A stretch of DNA of 64,000 bases from Chelonoidis abingdonii. Taxonomy: Eukaryota; Chordata; Testudines; Testudinidae. The notes under the pieces are model-generated. The model saw only the letters and a program-made list of their open reading frames with translations, ran no database searches and was not told the origin of the DNA. Position 1 is the first letter of the stretch; every line of letters starts with the position of its first letter. The stretch is taken from positions 27,973,070 to 28,037,069 of the forward strand of contig NC_133778.1 of NCBI RefSeq assembly GCF_003597395.2, given 5' to 3'. Shown one piece after another: positions 58,952 to 64,000 of the stretch. A program made the translations under genes and the position numbers.

Positions 58952-60635
58952 GTATTGACTAAACTCTGTTCAGGAGAGGCTGGTATTTCCAAAAGAGACA
59001 ACCTTTATCAGCTCCTCTGGAACACCAAATTTATTTACACTATCTGCTTAATTAGAAAATATTTATTTATCTTTATTTCCAAGTACTGCAGAAAAATATT
59101 TGCCAAACAACAATATAGTTTATTCAGCTATAATATGATTTTTTACTGCTAAAATTTTCTCCACTCACTCACGCAAGAGTATTGTTTTGGCCCAACTGAG
59201 AATGGAAGGGTTTTTGCTAAGCAAAAATCCAAGACTGAACCAATCTTTAATAGGTTATAATCCGATAAGTGAAAATCATATGGATTTTAAATATGTAGTT
59301 TTTATTTTAAACTACCAGTAGCTACATCTTACAAGATGCTAACACAAAACTAGGTCTTAAACTCTATACATGGCACCAAACAATATTCACAGATTAATAT
59401 TTAACTTCTGCTGGGTTTGGAGGTAAACTCATATACTACATATGCTGATAAATGAAGCATGCAAGAGTATGAACAAAGCAGTAAATAAAAAGTTCCTACT
59501 GAGAGCATGGTTCGTTCACTAAGATCTTAATTTTTTTTTAAATATACAAAAATTGAATATCTGCCTGAGGGTGTCATGTGTAGACACCGCCAGCACAAGA
59601 TAAAAAGTGACAATGCTTCTTTAGATGTTTTAGAGGAAACTTGGTATTTGGTCAGCTCCTCCAGTGAAATGTGAACTATTAGCACAGTACACTCCATCAA
59701 AACCTGGACGTTCAACTGGGAAGCACTGGTTAAATTGGCATGGAATGACTCAATTACACAGACTGTGGTGAGGCCTCACCCACAACACTGAATACTGAGT
59801 TGCTACAATTCCTAGAGAATGAGGCTAGCATCTGATGGAGGTTATAGTCTAACCAAAGCAGATGCCAAAGATTCGAACTAAGAGGAAAGATTGGATGTGA
59901 CCAGTTTCCTCAAAAAGCAGCATGTGTGCCCATCCACCCGAAACATTCATGTTCTTATAATGGACCTGGAAAAATTGGTTAAACAGAAACTTGTTTGTCA
60001 ATCAGAAAGATCAAACATATTTGACGAATAAATCTCAGAGATACCAGGAAAGTGCTATGAGAGAGGATTCAACCTGAGGAAAATACCTAAACATCTCCCA
60101 ACTACAGTGTAAGGGAAGGAAGCAAATACTTGGAGAAATGGGGGTGGAGGATATAGACAGTCTTCAAAGTAGAGGGGAGACACTGCAGGTTATGAGGGGG
60201 GAGGGAGAAGAGAGGGCTGCACTAGCTGCAAGAGAAGCTTGGCTAGTAAGATGATTATGAGCCTCTTAATACTTTAGATAGAAAAAAAATTGGACTGGTC
60301 CCCACATGCGGGAAAAGCAAACTAGAAGACTGGTTGGTGTGTGGTCAGAAAAATGAAGCAAATCAAGTCTCCATTATCACAGTGGGAAACACCCTCAAAG
60401 CAATCCCCATAACTGCTAAATCCTCCTGCACAATTAAGAAGAATTGTGCCTCACCTCATCCCCACATATAGCACACACACCGCTGAAAAACATTTCAACT
60501 GAACCCCCAAATTACCCAATCCCTACGTGGAAATACCAGATCACTCCTCCTGATTTCCAAACCCTGTTCCTTCCATCCAAAAGCCCTGACCCTTCTTCCT
60601 GATGTCAAAAATCTGTCATCCCATCATTGTGGCCC
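58952..60635. other. MFSD6 first intron, nothing recognised
   Basis: No exon, RNA gene or repeat identified with confidence. Confidence 0.4.
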
Positions 60636-60639
60636 TCAG

Positions 60640-60825
60640 AGAAGAGAAATGGAATGGAGTTTAAGACACTGGACTAGTTCTCAGGAAAGGGGGGTTCTAT
60701 TGCTAGATCAGCCACAGACATCCTGAGTGACCTTGGGCAAGACACTTATTCTCTCTCAGCGCCTTACCTCCCTACCTCACAGGGTGTTGAGAGGCTATAT
60801 ATACACATATATACACAAACGCTTG
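60640..60825 (+). repeat. MIR-type SINE
   Basis: Plus-strand MIR core GTGACCTTGGGCAAGACACT followed by TATTCTCTCTCAGCGCC; the 3' side has CTCACAGGGTGTTGAGAGGC and a short TATATACACA repeat. Confidence 0.8.
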
Positions 60826-61149
60826 TGATGTACTACTCAAATGCTACAGTGGCACAGTACCACAGAAAAGCCTGCCAGCAAAAACATTTGGTCCTAATAA
60901 TTATGCCTGCTCCTCCCCTTCTTCCAGTTTTACCCATTTGAAGGGCCACACCCTCATATCTGGTTATTTTAAAGGCCACCTCCTTGTGATAAAGGCTTTT
61001 CGCTATGCTCCAAAGAGACATGTAAATCTCACTCCATTTTGCTCGGTAATTCATTCAGCTTGGGGTATCACTCATTCAAACGGACCTAGCTTGGCAGTGG
61101 TGCAGAGACGACATCTGTCGATGTAAAAAACCAACAGCTGGCTGGCCGG

Positions 61150-62115
61150 GCAGGGGGTTTTCATGCCGACGGACAGGTGCACGTCGGGGGAGCGATGGCT
61201 CCTCCGCACGCAGCCCTGGGCACTCTGCTCGGCAGAGCCTTTTGTTTGCCAGTGCAGTTACGTTTACGGAAGTCCACGCCCGGGCGGTGCAGCAGCTTCC
61301 ACATTACAAAACAAATACGAACCGGATTACTCAGTCTCACCTCCCTGCTGCTGTGGCACCAATGGTGGAGCCGGCGCTGCTTTCCCCAGACCGGGCAGCA
61401 CGTAAAGCCCCGTGTCCACCCCAGCCGGGGCGGGGAGGGGAAGGGATGGGGTTAAACCCACGTAAATAAAACGTCCTCTGGAATAAAGCAACAGCAGCTG
61501 CCGGCACAAGTCTCGGCACCAGTGCAGTCACAGCAGACACAAGTCACTGCCAGCCCCCCGGGAATCCGACCCACCCCGCCCAGAGCCTCCAGTTCTCAGC
61601 CAGCTGAGGCGGGAGGGGCACCAAGCCAGGGCAGATTTCCCTCTCTCCCCCGAGTGCGTGTGGAGGCGACGGCCAATGACTCACCTTGTGGCGGGGGGTC
61701 CCTCACAGCCTCTTCACTCTCGCTGCTGCTCCCGGAGCGCACTGCCGCTGTGCTGCGGACGGGGGCCGCGCACCATCCCCAGCCGCCGCCGCCAACTCCT
61801 CTGCGCACGAGCACGGCGGGGCTCCGACCCGACCTCCAGCGGCGCCTGCTGCAAGGTGCCGGCTGCAGTTACAGCGCGGAGGGAAGGGAAGGGAAGGGCC
61901 CGATCCAGCCAGCCAGGACTCCTCCCTCCCGGCGCTCCCCATCCCGCACGCCAGGGGGCAGCCCCGGCACAGCTTGGAGCGCCCTCCCGCGGCGTGGGCC
62001 GGGGCAAGGAGCAGCGAGCTGGGCACATCAGCCCCGGTAACAGCCTGCAGGGCGCGTCCCGGGGGGGGCCCCTTACCCTGCCTGCCCCGGTCCGCCCAGG
62101 CGCGGGGGTATCGGT
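61150..62115 (-). promoter_or_regulatory. MFSD6: CpG island: MFSD6 promoter and first, non-coding exon(s)
   Basis: About 1 kb of CpG-dense, G+C-rich DNA upstream of MFSD6 in transcript order, with GC boxes (GGGGCGGGG at about 61429) and no coding capacity shared with the gene. On the minus strand two good splice donors occur: CCACAAG|GTGAGTCATT (exon side ends at 61685) and CAGGGAG|GTGAGACTG (ends at 61341). Either could close a 5' UTR exon spliced to the acceptor beyond 49204. The open frames here (100-180 aa on both strands) follow from high G+C. Confidence 0.75.
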
Positions 62116-62132
62116 GAAATCCCCGGATCTCA

Positions 62133-63366
62133 GCCTTCATCACCCCCTACCGACACCCCCTGTGGTATCCGCCCCTATCGCCTCCTACCGACACCCCCTG
62201 TAGTGTCCACCCTCATCATCTGGTGCCGACACCCCCTGTGGTGTCCGCCCTCATCATCTGGTACCAACACCCCTGTGGTGTCTGCCCCATCACCCCCTAC
62301 CGACACCCCCTCTGGTATCCGCTCCTCATCACCCATCTCTCCCTACCCACACCCCCTGTGGTCTCTGCCCTCATCATCTGGTACCAACACCCCCGTGGTA
62401 TCCGCTCCTCATCACCCCATCACTCTCTACCGACACCCCCTGTGGTCTCTACCCTCATCCTCTGGTACTGACACTCCTTGTGGTATCTGCCCCCATCACC
62501 TCCTACCCACACCTCCTGTGATGTCCACCCTCATCATCTGGTACCGACACTGCTGTGGTGTCTGCCCTCATCACCCCCTACCGACACCCCCTATGGTCTC
62601 CGCCCTCATGATCTGGTACCGAAACCCCTGTGGTATCCACCCCCATCACCTTCTACCCACACTCCCTGTGGTGTCCGCCCTCATCATCTGGTACCGACAC
62701 CCCCCGTGGTATCTGCCCCCATCACCTCCTACCCACACCTCCTGTGATGTCCACCCTCATCATCTGGTACCGACACCCCTGTGGTGTCTGCCCCCATCAG
62801 ACCCTACCGACACCCCTGTGGTCTCCACCCTTCATCACCCCCTACCGACACCCCCTATGGTCTCCGCCCTCATCATCTGGTACCAAAACCCCTGTGGTAT
62901 CCACCCCCATCACCTTCTACCCACACTCCCTGTGGTGTCCGCCCTCATCATCTGGTACCGACACCCCCTGTGGTCTCCGCCCTCGTCACCTCCTACCCAC
63001 ACCCCCTGTGGTATCTGCCCCTCATCACCCCCTATTGACACGCCCTGTGGTATCCGATCCTCATTACTTCCTACCGATACCCCCTGGGGTATCTGCCCCT
63101 CGTCACCCCCTACCGCCTCCCTCTGTAGTATCCGCTCCTTATTACTTCCTACCGACACCCCCTGTAGTGTCCACCCCTCATCACCCCCTACCGACACTCC
63201 CTGTGGTATCCGCCCTCATCATCTGGTACCGACACCCCCTGTGGTGCCTGCCCTCATCACCCCCTACTGACACCCTCTGTGGCATCCGCCCCTTATTACT
63301 TCTTAGCAATACATACTGTGGTATCCGCCCCTCATCACCCCCTACCGATACCCCCTGTGGTATTTG
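62133..63366. repeat. Minisatellite, ~36-39-bp units with higher-order copies
   Basis: About 33 tandem units built on CTACCGACACCCCCTGTGGT followed by ATCCGCCCCTCATCACC or GTCCGCCCTCATCATCTGG. Two alternating unit types make longer repeats: the block around 62480 recurs near 62708 and the block near 62612 recurs near 62876. The plus strand is C-rich, the minus strand has regular runs of G. All plus frames are open for long stretches (up to 355 aa) because the units lack stops; this is not a gene. Confidence 0.9.
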
Positions 63367-63960
63367 CATTCAAAAATAAAACAATGTAAAATTTTGGAGC
63401 CTACAAGTCCAATCAGTCCTACTTCTTGTTCAGCCAATCACTCAGACAAACAAGTTTGTTTACCTCTGCAGGAGATCATGCTGCCCACTTCTTGTTTACA
63501 ATGTCACCTGAAAGTGAGAACAGGTGTTCTCATGGCACTGTTGAAACTGGTGTCGTAAGATATTTACGTGCCAGATGCACTACAGATTCATATGGCCCTT
63601 CATGCTTCAACCACCATTCCCAAGGACATGCTTCCATACTGATGATGGATTCTGCTTGATAACAATCCAAAGTAGCACAGACAGATGCATGTTCATTTTC
63701 ATTATCTGAGTCAGATATCACCAGCAGAGGTTGATTTTCTTTTTTGGTGGTTCGGGTTCTGTAGTTTCCGCATTGGAGTGTTGCTCTTTTAAGACTTCTG
63801 AAAGCATGCTCCACACCTATCCCTCTCAGATTTTGGAAGGCACTTCAGATTCTTCAATCTTGGATCAAGTGCTATTTTTAGAAATCTCACATTGGTACCT
63901 TCTTTGTGTTTTGTCAAATCTGCAGTGAAAGTGTTCTTAAAACAAACTGTGTTGGGTCAT
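63367..63960 (-). pseudogene. hAT transposase C-terminal relic
   Basis: The minus-strand frame 63814-63530 reads with blocks LKRATLQCGNYRTRTTKKEN, ISDSDNENEHASVCATLDCY, QAESIISMEACPWEWWLKHE and YESVVHLARKYLTTPVSTVP, the region before the hAT dimerisation domain. Downstream, the CACTTTCAGGTGACATTGTA block is present but the frame is broken. Upstream (63960-63815) the KNTFTADLTKHKEGTNVRF-type stretch is in another frame. It aligns along its length with the fragment at 25676-26082. Confidence 0.85.
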
Positions 63961-64000
63961 CATCCAAGACTGCAGGTAAATATATTAAATATATGGCAGC
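63367..64000 (-). mobile_element. hAT element relic, same family as element A, running off the window
   Basis: The left side starts abruptly inside the element (CATTCAAAAATAAAACAATG), directly at the minisatellite, without a TAGGGCTGTCA end. It continues with the same AGCCTACAAGTCCAATCAGT and CAGCCAATCACTCAGACAAA blocks as the left arm of A. The remainder lies past 64000. Confidence 0.85.

Noticed and set aside
61522..62203. Several 100-180-residue frames on both strands
   Set aside because: Located in a CpG island; high G+C removes stops in all frames. No motif or conservation signal.
62203..63270. 355-residue open frame (and a 249-residue one) of Pro/His-rich repeats
   Set aside because: It is the translation of a minisatellite whose units happen to lack stops in several frames; no start context, splice sites or family.

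Overview
The window is vertebrate nuclear DNA, most likely from a turtle. The two host genes are spliced vertebrate genes. The repeats are CR1 LINEs, hAT and mariner-like DNA elements, MIR relics and a tRNA-derived SINE with a CR1-like tail, a combination I associate with turtles. The species cannot be fixed from sequence alone, and a crocodilian is not excluded. No bacterial, viral or CRISPR features are present, and almost all short open frames are chance.

Layout: (1) 1-9.8 kb, plus strand, holds the 3' half of NEMP2 (TMEM194B): four coding exons joined in consistent phase, a stop at 9361-9363 and an AATAAA at 9760-9765. (2) About 9.8-14.7 kb is the intergenic gap, with MIR relics, a mariner-like MITE, a CR1/L3-type tail and a possible solo LTR. 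(3) 16.7-62.1 kb, minus strand, holds the whole of MFSD6. Six coding exons join without a phase error into a predicted 774-residue 12-TM major-facilitator protein. The promoter is a CpG island at about 61.15-62.1 kb. The two genes point tail to tail. (4) 62.13-63.37 kb is a G/C-skewed minisatellite just upstream of the MFSD6 promoter, followed by a truncated hAT transposase relic that runs off the window.

The introns of MFSD6 hold most of the repeats. At 24,964-32,165 a hAT fold-back element with intact 8-bp target duplications carries at least four further DNA elements, nested up to three levels deep. Elsewhere there are three readable CR1 copies (one with an open 3' RT frame), a CR1 split by a SINE-like insert, several hAT copies with target duplications, a diverged ~220-bp inverted duplication at 36.6/38.2 kb, and an orphan spliceable 100-bp open segment encoding a hydrophobic helix at 22.4 kb.

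I found no convincing new multi-gene system. The most useful oddities are the nested transposon, the orphan exon-like segment, the inverted duplication, the promoter-side minisatellite, and a TIR-bounded repeat family with an internal tRNA-like segment.
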